Shown: positions 25,471-36,600 of the stretch, piece by piece
How positions within the stretch are numbered: the stretch's first letter is position 1
Layout: the number at the start of each line of letters is the position of its first letter
From: Streptomyces sp. NBC_00376
Lineage (GTDB): Bacteria > Actinomycetota > Actinomycetes > Streptomycetales > Streptomycetaceae
Direction of reading: 5' to 3'
Assembly (NCBI RefSeq): GCF_036077095.1
Contig: NZ_CP107960.1
Coordinates: 7,316,001 to 7,380,000, forward strand
DNA length: 64,000 bases
Translations under genes and position numbers: made by a program
Notes under the pieces: model-generated
The model's input: the letters and a program-made list of their open reading frames with translations, nothing else
What the model was told of the DNA's origin: nothing
Databases searched by the model: none

Positions 25471-28400
25471 CTATTTGATTGGGCTGTCATTCAGCCCCAT
25501 GTTGCCGCCTGGGATTCCCGTGCCAGGGATCGGCCGATTGATCCGGAGGAAGTGCAGAAGCTGTTGAAACACCCGAGATGTTCCAGTCTCACCTGCCAGG
25601 TCTTGCCGCATACCCTTACTGTATACGGTTCCATTTACAATTCCGTTCGATCCGGCGGGCAGCTTCCTCATTGTGAAAACTCCGAGGTCTTCCGCGCACG
25701 AATCGCTGCACACGGTATTTGCAGAGACGGCATTCTGTACCTTCCCCAGCTTGCCGCCGAAGAAGTCCTTCTGAGACCTTGGGCTCTTTCGAAGCGTCCG
25801 TGCCGCTGCCTCACTGTGCCCCTTGCCGGAGGTCCCGTCCGTCGCGCTAGCCGGCCGAAACGCTTGGACTCCGATGTCCGCGAGCTTGTTCAGGACGGAT
25901 GTCAGCGATTTATTTGTCGATCCCTTGTAACTGAACAGGACGATGGTTGTTGGCACGTTCTTTCCGTTTTCGAGCTCGACGTCGACCGTAGAAACGATCG
26001 CGTTGAAGTGTGTGTACTTCCAGCTGCTCTTATTGTATTCCGCCTGAATCATTTCGAGGGCTTGCCTGAACTGCTCTCGAGCTCTATCGGCCAGCGTGGT
26101 GTCGGCGATCCCATTCAATCCATCCCGAAAGGAGGGGGACTTAATCGACTCTTCGGGATGGTTTAGTTCCGTTACCTTCCCGGTCTTCGTCGGTGCTGTA
26201 TTTCCGGACTTTCCCGGGGTGGGACTCTTCGGCCCGGTGGGGCCGTCGGGCGTGGGTTCGCTGTGGCCCGTGCCGTCGTCGATCCACAGTCCGGTGGGGT
26301 CACTATGCGTGGCGGGGTTGTTGTTGGAGTAGGTGTAGCCGTTCATCTGCTGGGGGTCGGTCAGGTCGAGGACCGGGTCGACGGAGATGAAGCGGCCGAG
26401 GCCGGGGTCGTATTCGCGGGCGCCGAGGTGGGTGAGGCCGGTGGATTTGGTGTCGTCGGTGCCGCCGACGAAGCCCTTGGTGCTGGGCCAGGACGTGGGG
26501 GCCTGGCCACGTATCGCCCCGAAGGGGAGCGTGCGGCGCTGGGTGAGGGCCAGGTCTGAGGCCCGAACGGCCAGTTCGCCGGTTCCGTGGTGGTCGGCGA
26601 TGGTGTAGGTGTAGGTGCCGTCGTCCTGACGGATGGCCGTCTGGCCGCCGCCGAGGTCGAAGTAGCGGGTTGCTTTGGCCTTGTCGGCCCCGGTGGGGAG
26701 TGTGACCTCGGTGTTGCCGAGGTAGAGCGTTGTCTCGGTGCTGGTGCGGCTGATGAGGCGGTTGCCCGCAGCGTCGTAGAGGTAGGTGGTGATCTTGCCG
26801 TTCTCGGTCACCGAGGCGAGGCGGTCTTCGGCATCCCAGGTCAGGCTCTGGCCGGGGCGGGCCGTGGTGTTGCCGGCCGCGTCGTAGGCGTAGTCGTTGA
26901 CCGTGGTCCCCGACGGCGCCTGCGTGGTGACGGAGGTTAGGGAGTGCGCTTTCGGCTTCCCCGGGGCGGGGTAGTCGAAGTTCCGCTTAGTGTCCTTGGT
27001 GGCGTCACCGGCGGTGTTGTGCTGGATTTCGGTGGAGCGGTTGCCGGACTTGTCGTACGTGAAGCTCTGCCAGTACGGGGCGGGGCCACCGATCTGGTTG
27101 CCGGACGGGGTCTGCGCGCAGGTGGTGGTGGGCTGTGTCCATGCCTCGGTGACGCGGCCGAGGTAGTCGTTGATGAAGCACTGGTTGTCCGTGCCGGTGC
27201 GTGAGACGTCCGCCATCGACAGGACGTTGCCGGCCTCGTCGTACCGGTAAGTGACGCTGCGGTCGACACCGAGCTGGTCCTGGCGCTCAACACGTGAGTT
27301 TTCGAGCCGCTGAGTGCCCCACTCGTAGGCGTTGTTGACCTGGGTCGTTTTGCCCCCGGTGGTCAAGCCCATCGTGTACGTCAGAGGCTTGCCCGTCCGG
27401 CTGTAGGAAACACTGGCCGTCATGCCCCCGCCATAGACGGTGATCGGCCGGAGGGTTTCGTCCTCGTACGTGTAATTGGTCGAGCCTGCGGGCAGCGAGC
27501 CGGCCGCGGAATAGCTGATGGCGCTCGTGAGCCCCGAGGGCAGATAGGTCGTGCCAGCCTGGTACGTGCCCTGCAGCTTCCCCTCGGCGGCCGGGATGAC
27601 GAGAGCTGTCTTGAGGGGACGGTAGAGCCGGTCGTAGGCAGTGACCTTGGATGTGTACGCCTGGCCGTCGACGTAGCGGGTGGATTCGGCGAGTTGCCCC
27701 TTCGCGCCGGTGATGGTGTCGTACACCTGCTTGGTCCGCAGAGTGCCCGTGGCTGAGTTCTCGCGTACTTCGGTCTGTCGGCCGAGGCCGTCGTAGAGGT
27801 AGGCCAGGCCCGGGACATCGGTGCGCGAGCCCTTGACGAAGGTCAGCTGGCCCCGGTCGTCGTAGGTGCTGTTCGTGGTGCCCTTGTCCGGGTCATTGGC
27901 GACGGTCTGGCGCCCGAGCTGGTCGTACTCGTAGCTCCAGCTGTTGCCGCCGGGGTCGGTGGCCTTGTCCAGCTCGCCGCGCGGCGTGTAGTGGTAGATG
28001 GTGGTGTCGTAGGCGGCATCGGCAGAGCGACTGTGGTGCTGACGCAGCTCAGTGGCGTTGCCACGGGCGTCGGTGAGCGTGGTGGTCGCGGTACCGCCGA
28101 CGGGCGGGATAACGGTGGTGCGGTCGCCGCCGAACGTGGTCTTGGTGGTGTTGAGGACCTTTCCGCCGTCGCTGTTGCCCGCTATCTGCTGGGTTTCTAC
28201 GGCCCGGTTCAGGCCATCGAACGTGGTGCGTGTCTGGGTCTCCACGGACAATGCGTCGGCCGGCTTGAAGATCTGGGTGCTCGGCTTGTCCGTGGTGTAG
28301 TACGGCGCGAATGTCTTGGCGGCCAGCCCACGTTCGTCGTAGAAGACATCCGTGATGACGCTGCCGCCGTCCGGGCCCGGAGTCTGAGTCTGCCGGTTGC

Positions 28401-31400
28401 GCAGGAATCCGTCGTAGAGCGCGTACGAGGTGACCTGGCCGCCGCTGTTGTTCAAGGTCTTGGTCGCGACGGCGACCGTCTTGTCAGCGACTGTGTAGAC
28501 GAATTCCTGGCTGGGGGTCTTGGTGTTGCTTTGGTCCGCCAGCCACACCTTCGTGGATCGGCCCAAGGCGTCGTAGGCCAGTTCGGTCACGTTGCCGTTG
28601 GTGTCGGTCTTCTTCACCGCAACACCGCGCACAGGATCGACAGTCGTGACCGTCGTTTGGGCCGAGGCCGTGTCAGCGGGATTCGCGGGAGGCGTGGTCA
28701 CCTTGATCTCGGTGGCCTGTCCCGTTGCTGGGGTGTACGTCGTGGTCGTCGTGCGTCCGTCGTTACGAACAGTACGGACAGGGGTGCCGGTGCCTGTGAC
28801 GGTGACGTCGGCAACCAGGTCCGTGGTCTTCAGCTGACGGCCGTAGGCGTCGTAAGTGGCGCCTGACTCCAGGTACGTGGCCTTGGTGCCGTCATGGCTC
28901 TTCAGCGTGGCGACCGCCGATGCGTCGCCCTTGATGGGGGCAGCACCGTACGCGCCCCCGTCATACGCGGTACGGATGTCCGAGACAACGTCCTTGGAGC
29001 GGTCGGTCGTGGCATTGCATGCCTTCGTGACCTTCTCCACCCGGGTGGGGAGGTTGAGTATGTTGGCGCTAGTGGCTTCCGGGTACGTGGTGCGTGTGCA
29101 CCGGTCGTCGGCCGTGGTGGCGTCGTCCCCGAAGTCATCGACCTGGATGACCCGTCCTGCGACAGTGTCCCGCTCGACCGCCGTAGAAGTGGTGCGCCAC
29201 CTGGCGCCCGCACCATCGTCGAGTGAGACCCACTCCTTGGTGTTGGAGGTGCCGCTGAAGTTGGCCGTGACTGTGCCCCAGTCACGGACCTTCTTCGCGG
29301 TCTCGTGGTGCCACGGCCTGTTGATCGACTTACTCAGGACCTTGCCGCCTGGCTTGTCGAACGTGACGGTCTTGTAGGGGTACCCTGCGCTGGACTCGTG
29401 GTCGGTGATCGGGTCGCCTTCGCCCGTGGCTAGAGCGACTGAGATGGCCTTCGTGTCGCCGGCCTCGTTCTTCCGGTCGCCGTCCATGCCGCGCAGGAAG
29501 TAGGAGTCCTGCTGTGTCTTCATGGCGGCGTCGCCGCCCTGGCCACCGGTGCGGACCCGGACCTGGCCGTAGCCCCGCCACTGGGACCAGGTCTTTTCCT
29601 TCTCCTTGGTCAGGCCGTCGTCGTCATCGAAGTGCCAGGCTGCGTTGCCCAGGTAGTCGTAGCGCGTGACCTGGTCGGGCGCACCGCCGATACGGTCCGT
29701 CGCCGTGACGGATGTGGTCACGTACTTGTTGAACCAGTGCTGCGTGGCTGGGTCGGAGTCGCTGCCGCCGATGTACTGGGGGAAGCAGCGCGTGGTGTTC
29801 GTCTCGGGCGTCGGCAGGGAGTTCCAGTCGCACACCGGATCCGAGTAGTTGGCGCTGATCAGACCGCCGTACTCGTCCGCCACATCGGACAACCGCGACT
29901 TGATGAACGGTGCGAAGCCGTCGCCGCTCTTGTCGAGACGGTTGGCCAGCTGCTCGTAGGCGAACGTCGTCTTCGGCAGAGTGATGGTCGGTGTCGCGGA
30001 CTCGCCGGTGTGCTGAATGCTGTCCAGCAGCAACTGGTAGTCGGTGTCGGCCATGCCCCAACTGTGGTCGAGCTTCCAGGAGTCGACCTTGCCGTACGTG
30101 CCGTCGGACTTGAGTACCTGGGTCGTGATGTCGGTCAGACGCTTGCGCGTCCAGAAGGACGGCGACAGCCTGCCCTTGTCGCAGGTGGTACCAGCCTTGC
30201 AGTTCAGATCCCAGGGCGTGTCGTACCAGTAGAAGGACTTGGCATCGATGGTGTCCGCAGCGCACGTGACACCCGACTCCGGCAGGCACCGCTCAGCACT
30301 GTTGAAGACAACCTGTGCCAGCGGCTTCGTCGCGTACAGATCATTCGAATTCTGTCCGTAGTCGATACGCTTCAGGTACCCGCCACGGGTGTACGCGGTG
30401 TCGTCAGCCGCCTTGAGGTTGCGACCGTAGGAGTTGGTCTCCTTGGCGTAGTGGTAACTGATCGCGTTGCCGTGGGTGTCGACGACGTAGTCGAGGTTCC
30501 ACCGCCACGCCTGCTGGCACCAGGAGTCCGCGAACGTCGCTGCGTGGCACTTCTCACCAGTGTCGTTGCCGTAGACCGGCAGTGTCCAGGTGGAGTCCGT
30601 GGTGTCCTTACCCGTACTCCAGCCCGGCAGCCTGTTGTAACCAAAGTAGTACCGGGTGCCGCCCGAGGCGGTCAGCTCCCAGTACTCACCGTCGTTGTCC
30701 CCATTACCGCGGTCGGCGGACTCCAGACGCTTGATCCGGGTACCGTCGTCGTGCTTCAGCTTGAACTCGTCCTTGCCCGCAGGAACGAGTTCACCGCCCG
30801 AGCCGTTGAAAGAGATGAACGCATTGTCGTAGGCCCAGCACATGTCGCCCGGCTTGCTGCCGTCGGCATTCTTCACACCATCGTCCGCACACGGCTTGTA
30901 GCGGCGCTCGATGAACCCGGGCCACAGGTCAAAGCCATCACCGACCCACGACCCCTGATTGTTCGTACCGCCGGTGCGGCCGTCGATGGCCCCGGACGAG
31001 TACGACAGGCCGACGCTCGGCTTCAAACCTCCCGGGACCTCAGGCGTCTGAATGCCGTACGACCAGGCGAAATCACCTGTGCTGAGGTTGGTCTGCCAAG
31101 TGGAAGAAGAGGCAAGGGGCGTGGCCTTGTAGTCCCCCTTGTCCCCTGCGGCCGAGGCCGTCGCGGCCAGCACTGTCGGTGCGCCGACCTGCAGACTCAC
31201 CGACTCCGCTGTCAGCGTGTGCTCTACCGTGTTGTTGGTGGCAGCAACGGCTCTACCGGAACGGCATTGCTTCATGTCCGGAGTAGTGAGTACGCACGAG
31301 GGCAGTTCGACCAGTTGCATACGAGAGGCATAGGAGCCGCCGAACAACTCCGAGAAGGCGCCGTAGTCGACGGTCAGCGCGATCGATTTCTCCTCCGCTC

Positions 31401-31887
31401 CGGAATCCGAAGCCTTCGGAGCGAGGGTGAACAGGGCGCCTTTCACGCCGGCCCGCTCGGCCTGCTGACGGCTGAGGACGCGCGAGGTCACGCCGCTAGG
31501 CGTACGCGAGCCGGGGGCACCCTTGCCCTTGACCTGGGCCCGGCCGATCCCGATTGGTTGCCCCTTGGGCACGGCGAAGCGCTTTGCGCCCTTCGCATCG
31601 GCCTCCGGCACCGCAATCGTCGCCTCGGTCGGCTCGGGCAGCTTGGCTCTCGGGGCCATCGAGGGGACCTTCGGCCCTGGGGTCCGGGGGCGCGGCTTGA
31701 CCTTGATGCCCCTGCTTCCCGCAACGGGCTCTTCCGCCTTCGGGAGGCTTGGCAGATTCGAGGCCACAGCCGTTGATGCCGGAGCTGCCGCGGCCTGGAG
31801 CAGCGTGGCCACCAACACTGCGGAAACCGCCAACGATGTCCGTCGGCGCACTCTGTCTCTGAAAGCGAATCTTGATATGTGTCTCAC
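25471..31887 (-). CDS. Secreted RHS/YD-repeat polymorphic toxin with C-terminal deaminase-like domain
   Basis: 2138 aa from GTG 31887. Residues 1-42 are a signal peptide (Arg-rich, then LAVSAVLVATLLQAAAAPA). The body is built of YD repeats (YDxxGR, YDAAGNR) forming an RHS shell. The hallmark GAREYDPGLGRFISVDP lies at about 1822, followed by DPTGL and a Ser/Pro/Thr linker. The unique C-terminus (about 1905-2138) is lower in GC and has GHSEAA (His2024, Glu2026) and CSDSC (Cys2060, Cys2064), fitting the H-x-E and C-x(2-4)-C zinc site of the deaminase superfamily. It probably deaminates nucleic acid bases in a rival cell after release from the shell. The following HEAT-like gene is the immunity candidate. 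The exact deaminase family is undetermined. Confidence 0.85.
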   Translation of the reverse strand: MRHISRFAFRDRVRRRTSLAVSAVLVATLLQAAAAPASTAVASNLPSLPKAEEPVAGSRGIKVKPRPRTPGPKVPSMAPRAKLPEPTEATIAVPEADAKGAKRFAVPKGQPIGIGRAQVKGKGAPGSRTPSGVTSRVLSRQQAERAGVKGALFTLAPKASDSGAEEKSIALTVDYGAFSELFGGSYASRMQLVELPSCVLTTPDMKQCRSGRAVAATNNTVEHTLTAESVSLQVGAPTVLAATASAAGDKGDYKATPLASSSTWQTNLSTGDFAWSYGIQTPEVPGGLKPSVGLSYSSGAIDGRTGGTNNQGSWVGDGFDLWPGFIERRYKPCADDGVKNADGSKPGDMCWAYDNAFISFNGSGGELVPAGKDEFKLKHDDGTRIKRLESADRGNGDNDGEYWELTASGGTRYYFGYNRLPGWSTGKDTTDSTWTLPVYGNDTGEKCHAATFADSWCQQAWRWNLDYVVDTHGNAISYHYAKETNSYGRNLKAADDTAYTRGGYLKRIDYGQNSNDLYATKPLAQVVFNSAERCLPESGVTCAADTIDAKSFYWYDTPWDLNCKAGTTCDKGRLSPSFWTRKRLTDITTQVLKSDGTYGKVDSWKLDHSWGMADTDYQLLLDSIQHTGESATPTITLPKTTFAYEQLANRLDKSGDGFAPFIKSRLSDVADEYGGLISANYSDPVCDWNSLPTPETNTTRCFPQYIGGSDSDPATQHWFNKYVTTSVTATDRIGGAPDQVTRYDYLGNAAWHFDDDDGLTKEKEKTWSQWRGYGQVRVRTGGQGGDAAMKTQQDSYFLRGMDGDRKNEAGDTKAISVALATGEGDPITDHESSAGYPYKTVTFDKPGGKVLSKSINRPWHHETAKKVRDWGTVTANFSGTSNTKEWVSLDDGAGARWRTTSTAVERDTVAGRVIQVDDFGDDATTADDRCTRTTYPEATSANILNLPTRVEKVTKACNATTDRSKDVVSDIRTAYDGGAYGAAPIKGDASAVATLKSHDGTKATYLESGATYDAYGRQLKTTDLVADVTVTGTGTPVRTVRNDGRTTTTTYTPATGQATEIKVTTPPANPADTASAQTTVTTVDPVRGVAVKKTDTNGNVTELAYDALGRSTKVWLADQSNTKTPSQEFVYTVADKTVAVATKTLNNSGGQVTSYALYDGFLRNRQTQTPGPDGGSVITDVFYDERGLAAKTFAPYYTTDKPSTQIFKPADALSVETQTRTTFDGLNRAVETQQIAGNSDGGKVLNTTKTTFGGDRTTVIPPVGGTATTTLTDARGNATELRQHHSRSADAAYDTTIYHYTPRGELDKATDPGGNSWSYEYDQLGRQTVANDPDKGTTNSTYDDRGQLTFVKGSRTDVPGLAYLYDGLGRQTEVRENSATGTLRTKQVYDTITGAKGQLAESTRYVDGQAYTSKVTAYDRLYRPLKTALVIPAAEGKLQGTYQAGTTYLPSGLTSAISYSAAGSLPAGSTNYTYEDETLRPITVYGGGMTASVSYSRTGKPLTYTMGLTTGGKTTQVNNAYEWGTQRLENSRVERQDQLGVDRSVTYRYDEAGNVLSMADVSRTGTDNQCFINDYLGRVTEAWTQPTTTCAQTPSGNQIGGPAPYWQSFTYDKSGNRSTEIQHNTAGDATKDTKRNFDYPAPGKPKAHSLTSVTTQAPSGTTVNDYAYDAAGNTTARPGQSLTWDAEDRLASVTENGKITTYLYDAAGNRLISRTSTETTLYLGNTEVTLPTGADKAKATRYFDLGGGQTAIRQDDGTYTYTIADHHGTGELAVRASDLALTQRRTLPFGAIRGQAPTSWPSTKGFVGGTDDTKSTGLTHLGAREYDPGLGRFISVDPVLDLTDPQQMNGYTYSNNNPATHSDPTGLWIDDGTGHSEPTPDGPTGPKSPTPGKSGNTAPTKTGKVTELNHPEESIKSPSFRDGLNGIADTTLADRAREQFRQALEMIQAEYNKSSWKYTHFNAIVSTVDVELENGKNVPTTIVLFSYKGSTNKSLTSVLNKLADIGVQAFRPASATDGTSGKGHSEAAARTLRKSPRSQKDFFGGKLGKVQNAVSANTVCSDSCAEDLGVFTMRKLPAGSNGIVNGTVYSKGMRQDLAGETGTSRVFQQLLHFLRINRPIPGTGIPGGNMGLNDSPIK

Positions 31888-32276
31888 GTGGTGTGTCCAT
31901 CACTGCCGGGCGCTGCACGCCCATGAGGACGGTTACGGCGCGGACTGAAAGGAGGAGTGTTCTTGTGACTCTGATGGCGAGCGAGACGCCGGCCAGGTGC
32001 TGGCGTCGGGCCAGCGTCCGGCTCGGCTAAACGGTTGCTACGCCGAACCGCGATTTGGCCTTTTCGCCGGGTCGGCAGCCTTTCAACGCCCCCTGGAACG
32101 GGCGAATTTCGCCAATGGATCCATGAAGTGTCCGCGTGAGGCATCCGGCACGGAAAGTCCTACGTGCATGGTCATGTCGGACCTGGATTTCAGTGCGACA
32201 TCTGCCCAGGCGACGAGATCCTGGCAAGCACTGTCGCCAGTGTGGCCGTCTCTAGTGCCGTTGCGCGAGCCTCCCC

Positions 32277-32591
32277 CCCTCCCCCCAACCGCAGCCCCCG
32301 GCAGGCATCCGAGGCTGCGCTGTAAGGGGTCGCGCCGACCAGCATCCCCTGGACGTACAGCTTCAACTTCTTGGAAGCCGAGCTGCAGGCACTGACCAAC
32401 TGCGTCCACTGCCTCAACTTCACCCCGTTCGCAGTACCTGCCATGGCCCGCACGGCTCTTGCGGTTGCCAATTGGGACGTGTCTTGATTGAAGGGCCAAC
32501 GGTCACATGGCTTGGGGCAGTACAGGTCGGAGGTGAGGCTGCGACTGTCTGGCTGTGCGACGGTGATCACCGCTGCGTCTGGCGTCCACCA
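32277..32591 (-). pseudogene. Decayed LamG-domain fragment
   Basis: The minus-strand frame aligns with the first LamG domain of the protein encoded at 33657-37946. AAVITVAQP corresponds to AAVVATQP, CDRWPFNQ to YDRWVFNQ, LKLYVQGMLVGATPYSAA to LRLYVNGALAGSTPYTTA, and ACRGLRLGG to ARRGLQIGA. It has no signal peptide or complete domain around it. It looks like debris of a paralogous gene. Confidence 0.6.
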
Positions 32592-33059
32592 CGATCCCGC
32601 CCACGCCGGCACCGAGCATCCGTCCTCAGCCGCGATGGCGGGCACGATCATCTCCACGAAATCAGCGACGCCATGGAACGACTCCGCCGTTCCGACGGTA
32701 GAACCCACGCCAACCCCCCGAGGAGATGAAGATCCCCTGAGGAATGGGATCTTGCGGGACTCTATGTAGAGGACACGTGAATATCCAGAGGGATCTAGCG
32801 CACCTTCCTGTATGAAATGGGGCAAGGGGTGTGAGTCTCAGGGCACTTGCTTGTGTACGGGGTGCCGCGACACTGACTGCAGAGGGAGTGTGGGATCCGG
32901 AGGATGGGCGGTCTCACCAAGGCGATGAGCCGGATGCGGCGATCCATTGCATGCATGAGGGGGTCCCGTCGAAGCCGACGTTGAAGCGTCACGGTCCCGC
33001 CAGTACTGCGTCCTTCGGCCACGGTTATCCAGCGCAAGCAAGGAGAGCGGCAGTGCCTG

Positions 33060-33140
33060 GCTGCTGCAGACGTGCAACGTCGTCGAACGCTACTTCAACC
33101 GCCTGAAGCCGTGACGGGACGCCGCCACCCGGGCATTGCT
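33060..33140 (+). pseudogene. IS5-family transposase scrap
   Basis: The frame reads TCNVVERYFNRLKP, stop, RDAATRALLAMWAR, recalling the VVER.FNRLK..R.IATRYDK segment at the C-terminus of IS5 transposases. Only about 25 codons remain. Inactive. Confidence 0.5.
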
Positions 33141-33656
33141 GGCGATGTGGGCGCGCACTGCGGTGCCGACAGCTCCCGGCAGGGTTGGCGGAACTAAACG
33201 TACCCGGACGAGTGCGAGTTCGGCTCGCCGTGGCTCCGCGTGATCCCCTGCACCTTGGCGACAGTGAGCCCCCTGATTGCACGCGTGGCGCCACTCCTTG
33301 CGAGCCGTGGCGGACAATGTCCGCTGCTCCCCAGCAGGCGGGCTTACGCCAGCGTCACACCGCGACCAGCCCCCGGCCCGGTGCGCAAACGTCCCGTCAC
33401 GCAGCCTGCAGGGCGATCAGGCAGTGCTACTCGCAGGGTAGTCACCGTCGCATCGCGACCAACTGGGTAAGCCCAAAGCTGGCAGTCGAGTGGAGCCGAC
33501 TTCCTGGAAGCATATGTGGCACATGGCCCTGCCGCCCGTTCCACATCGGCTGGCAGCTTCTGACCGGTGCGCACATGCTGCGGCATGTGGCGATCTTGAC
33601 CTGTACTCAATCAAGGGGTTGACTCTGCGCGTTTATGTGATTTCTGTGAGGTTGGG

Positions 33657-36600
33657 GTGGGATTAGTGAGTAGGGTGCAAGAGCACCGTGGTGTTCGTTT
33701 GCGGAGACGGGCGATGGGGCGGCGGGGGGCCGGGCCAGGGATACTGGCTTCTGGGCTGACCGTGGCTCTGACGGTGGGGCTGGTGCCAGCTGCGCTGCCA
33801 GCATTCGCCCAGTCATCCGGGCGAGTGTCCGCCGTGCAGGGCGATGGCGAGGGTAGTCCGGGAACACCGACGGCAGGTGAGGCACTCGCCGAAGCGAAAC
33901 GTTCCGGCAAGAGTGTCGAGGTCACATCCCTGCGTGGGGAAAGCAGCGATGTCCACGCGACCCCCGACGGGAATCTGGAGGCGCGGGAGTATCTGCGGCC
34001 GGTACGGGCCCGGGTCGGCGGCGAGTGGAAGCCGGTCGACACGGAGCTGGCCAAGATGCCAGACGGCGCGGTTGCCCCGAAGGTGTCCACGGTGGGGCTG
34101 GAGTTCTCCGCAGGTGGGGACGCACCGCTGGTGCGGATGACCAGGGCGGGGCGTGAGCTTTCGCTGTCGTGGCCCGGCACCCTGCCCGCCCCGCAGCTGG
34201 AGGGGGCGACGGCTACCTACCGGGACGTACTCCCGGATGTGGATCTGCGCATGGGGGCGCAGGAGGACGGCTTTACTCAGCTGCTGGTGGTCAGGTCGGC
34301 CGAGGCGGCTGCCAGTGAGGAACTGGCGCAAGTGCGGATGAAGCTCGCCGCGGACGGCATGGACGTACAGGAGACCGCGCAGGGTGGTCTCCAGGCCGTC
34401 GATCACGGCGCCAAGAGCGCTGTGTTCGAGGCGCCCCAGCCTGTGATGTGGGACTCCAGCATCAGTGAGAGCGGAGCCACGGCCTCTGGCAAGCTGCGGT
34501 CGACCGCCGCGGATGCGAGCGGCGGTGAGCCCGCGGCCGGAGACTCGGCGAAGCTCGCACCGGTGGCTGTCACCGTTCCGGACGGTGGCAAGGAACTGGT
34601 TCTCACCCCGGACGCCGATGTACTCAAGGGCAAGGACACCACCTATCCGGTGTTCATCGATCCACAATGGTACTCGCCGCGGGCCTCGGCGTGGACAATG
34701 GCGTCGAAATACTGGGCGTCCTCGCCGCAGTGGAAGTTCAACGGCGAGTCGAACGCGGGCATGGGGTACTGCAATTGGTACTACTGCCAGCCGAACGACA
34801 CCAAGAGGCTCTTCTACCGCATCCCGACATCGAAGTTCGCGGGCAAGTCGATCCTGTCGGCGGAATTCGTGGTGCGCAACGAGTGGTCGGCGTCCTGCTC
34901 GGCACGCGGTGTGCAGCTGTGGCGGACCAAGGACATCTCTTCCTCCACCACCTGGAACTCTCAGAACGCCACCGGCTTTTGGATCGACCACCTCAAGACG
35001 GAGTCGTTCGCGTACGGCTACACAGGTTGCTCCGCCAAGGACGCAGAGTTCGATGTGAAGTCCGCGGTACAGCAGGCCGCAAACGGCAAATGGCCGACGA
35101 TGACGTTCGGGATGCAGGCATCCAGCGAGACCGATGCCAACGGCTGGAAGCGCTTCTCGGACAAGGCGTATCTGCGCGTGAAGTACAACCGCCCGCCGCC
35201 GCAGATCAAGATGTCGCAGTTGACCATGCAGTACGGCGGAGTCTGCAAGGCTCCCGCCAGCGCGGCACGGGTCCGCTCCTTGGGCCAGATCTACGCCAAC
35301 GGCGTCACGGATCCGGACGGCGACCGTGTGTCCGTGCAATTTCAGGCCAAGTGGGACGGCGGGTCATGGAATCCGGCACGCACGACATCGAAGGAGTCTG
35401 GCCGGGACTTCTCGATCAGCCTGCCGTCGTCGATTCCGCAGAACAAGCAGGTGAGCTGGTACGCACGTGCCTATGACGGGGCGCAGTACTCGCCCTGGTC
35501 ACACGCGGGCGATCCAACCGCCTGCTACTTCTACTACGACACTCAAGCGCCGAAGTCGCCGTCCATCAACTCAAATGAATACCCCGCCTCCGACCCCGCG
35601 GATCCCAACGACCCCTGGTACGACGGAATGGGACAGTACGGCACCTTCACCATGACGGCCGGCGACAGCCAGGTGACGAAATACTGGTACGACTTCAACG
35701 TCGAGCCGGGTGGCAAGAACACTCTCAGTACAACCAGCGGAGCGGCAAAGAGCATCAGCGCGTTGCCGCCACGTATCGGACTAAACACTCTGTACGTGTC
35801 GTCCCTGGACGCGGCGGGTAATCGGTCCGCGCCCACGGGGTACCGCTTCCGAGTCACATCGGGCCAACTTGAGCGCGCCGCCTGGCAATTCGACGAGAGC
35901 GCAGGTGCGAACCAGGCCAAGGGCGCCACCCCCGCCCGGGAGGCAGAGTTCCACGGCGGTGTGACTGCGGGTGCACCAGGCGTCGACAACGGCGCCGCAC
36001 TGCACTTCAACGGCACCGATGCATACGCCTCCACCGATGTCCCCACAGTCAATACGGCCAATGGTTTCTCCGTCTCAACCTGGGTGAAGCTGGACAACAT
36101 TCCCGACGGCGCAGCCGTCGTAGCCACTCAGCCAGGGAACAACAGCCCCGGATTCGAAATGTACTACTCCAAGGGCTACGACCGATGGGTCTTCAACCAG
36201 TACACCGCAGACACCGCCGACGCCGGCATCGCCCGAGCCATGGCCCCAACCGCCGGCGATGCAATCGCCGACAAGTGGACCCACCTGGTAGGCGTGTACT
36301 CCGGCGGCGCAAAAGAACTGCGTCTGTACGTGAACGGTGCGCTTGCAGGCTCCACCCCGTACACCACCGCGTGGAACGCGCGACGAGGCCTCCAGATCGG
36401 CGCGGCCAACCTGCGGGGCACCGTGACGAACTACTTCCCCGGAAGCATCGACGACGTGCGGATCTTCGACAAGCCGGTCAGCGCCACCGAAGTGACCCAG
36501 CTGTACCAGCATCAGCCGATCGGCAACGGCCGCACCGCCCGTCTGGTGTTTTCCCTGGACGAGCCCGCCGGTGCCACCAAGGTCTCGGGCTACGCCGACA

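Larger units (their letters stand above)
31888..33656. other. Gene-poor stretch between divergent RHS and LamG genes
   Basis: About 1.8 kb containing the promoter regions of both flanking genes, one decayed LamG domain (32277-32591, minus) and a scrap of an IS5 transposase (about 33060-33140, plus). Other open frames here have no recognisable motifs. Confidence 0.55.

Noticed and set aside
25258..26166. 302-codon plus-strand frame overlapping the RHS toxin tip
   Set aside because: Antisense to the deaminase-like region, which has coherent motifs on the minus strand.
29632..31776. 714-codon plus-strand frame antisense to the RHS gene
   Set aside because: A shadow frame produced by codon bias; the minus strand carries the signal peptide and YD repeats.
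33813..35339. 508-codon minus-strand frame inside the LamG gene
   Set aside because: Antisense shadow; the plus strand has signal peptide and domain motifs.
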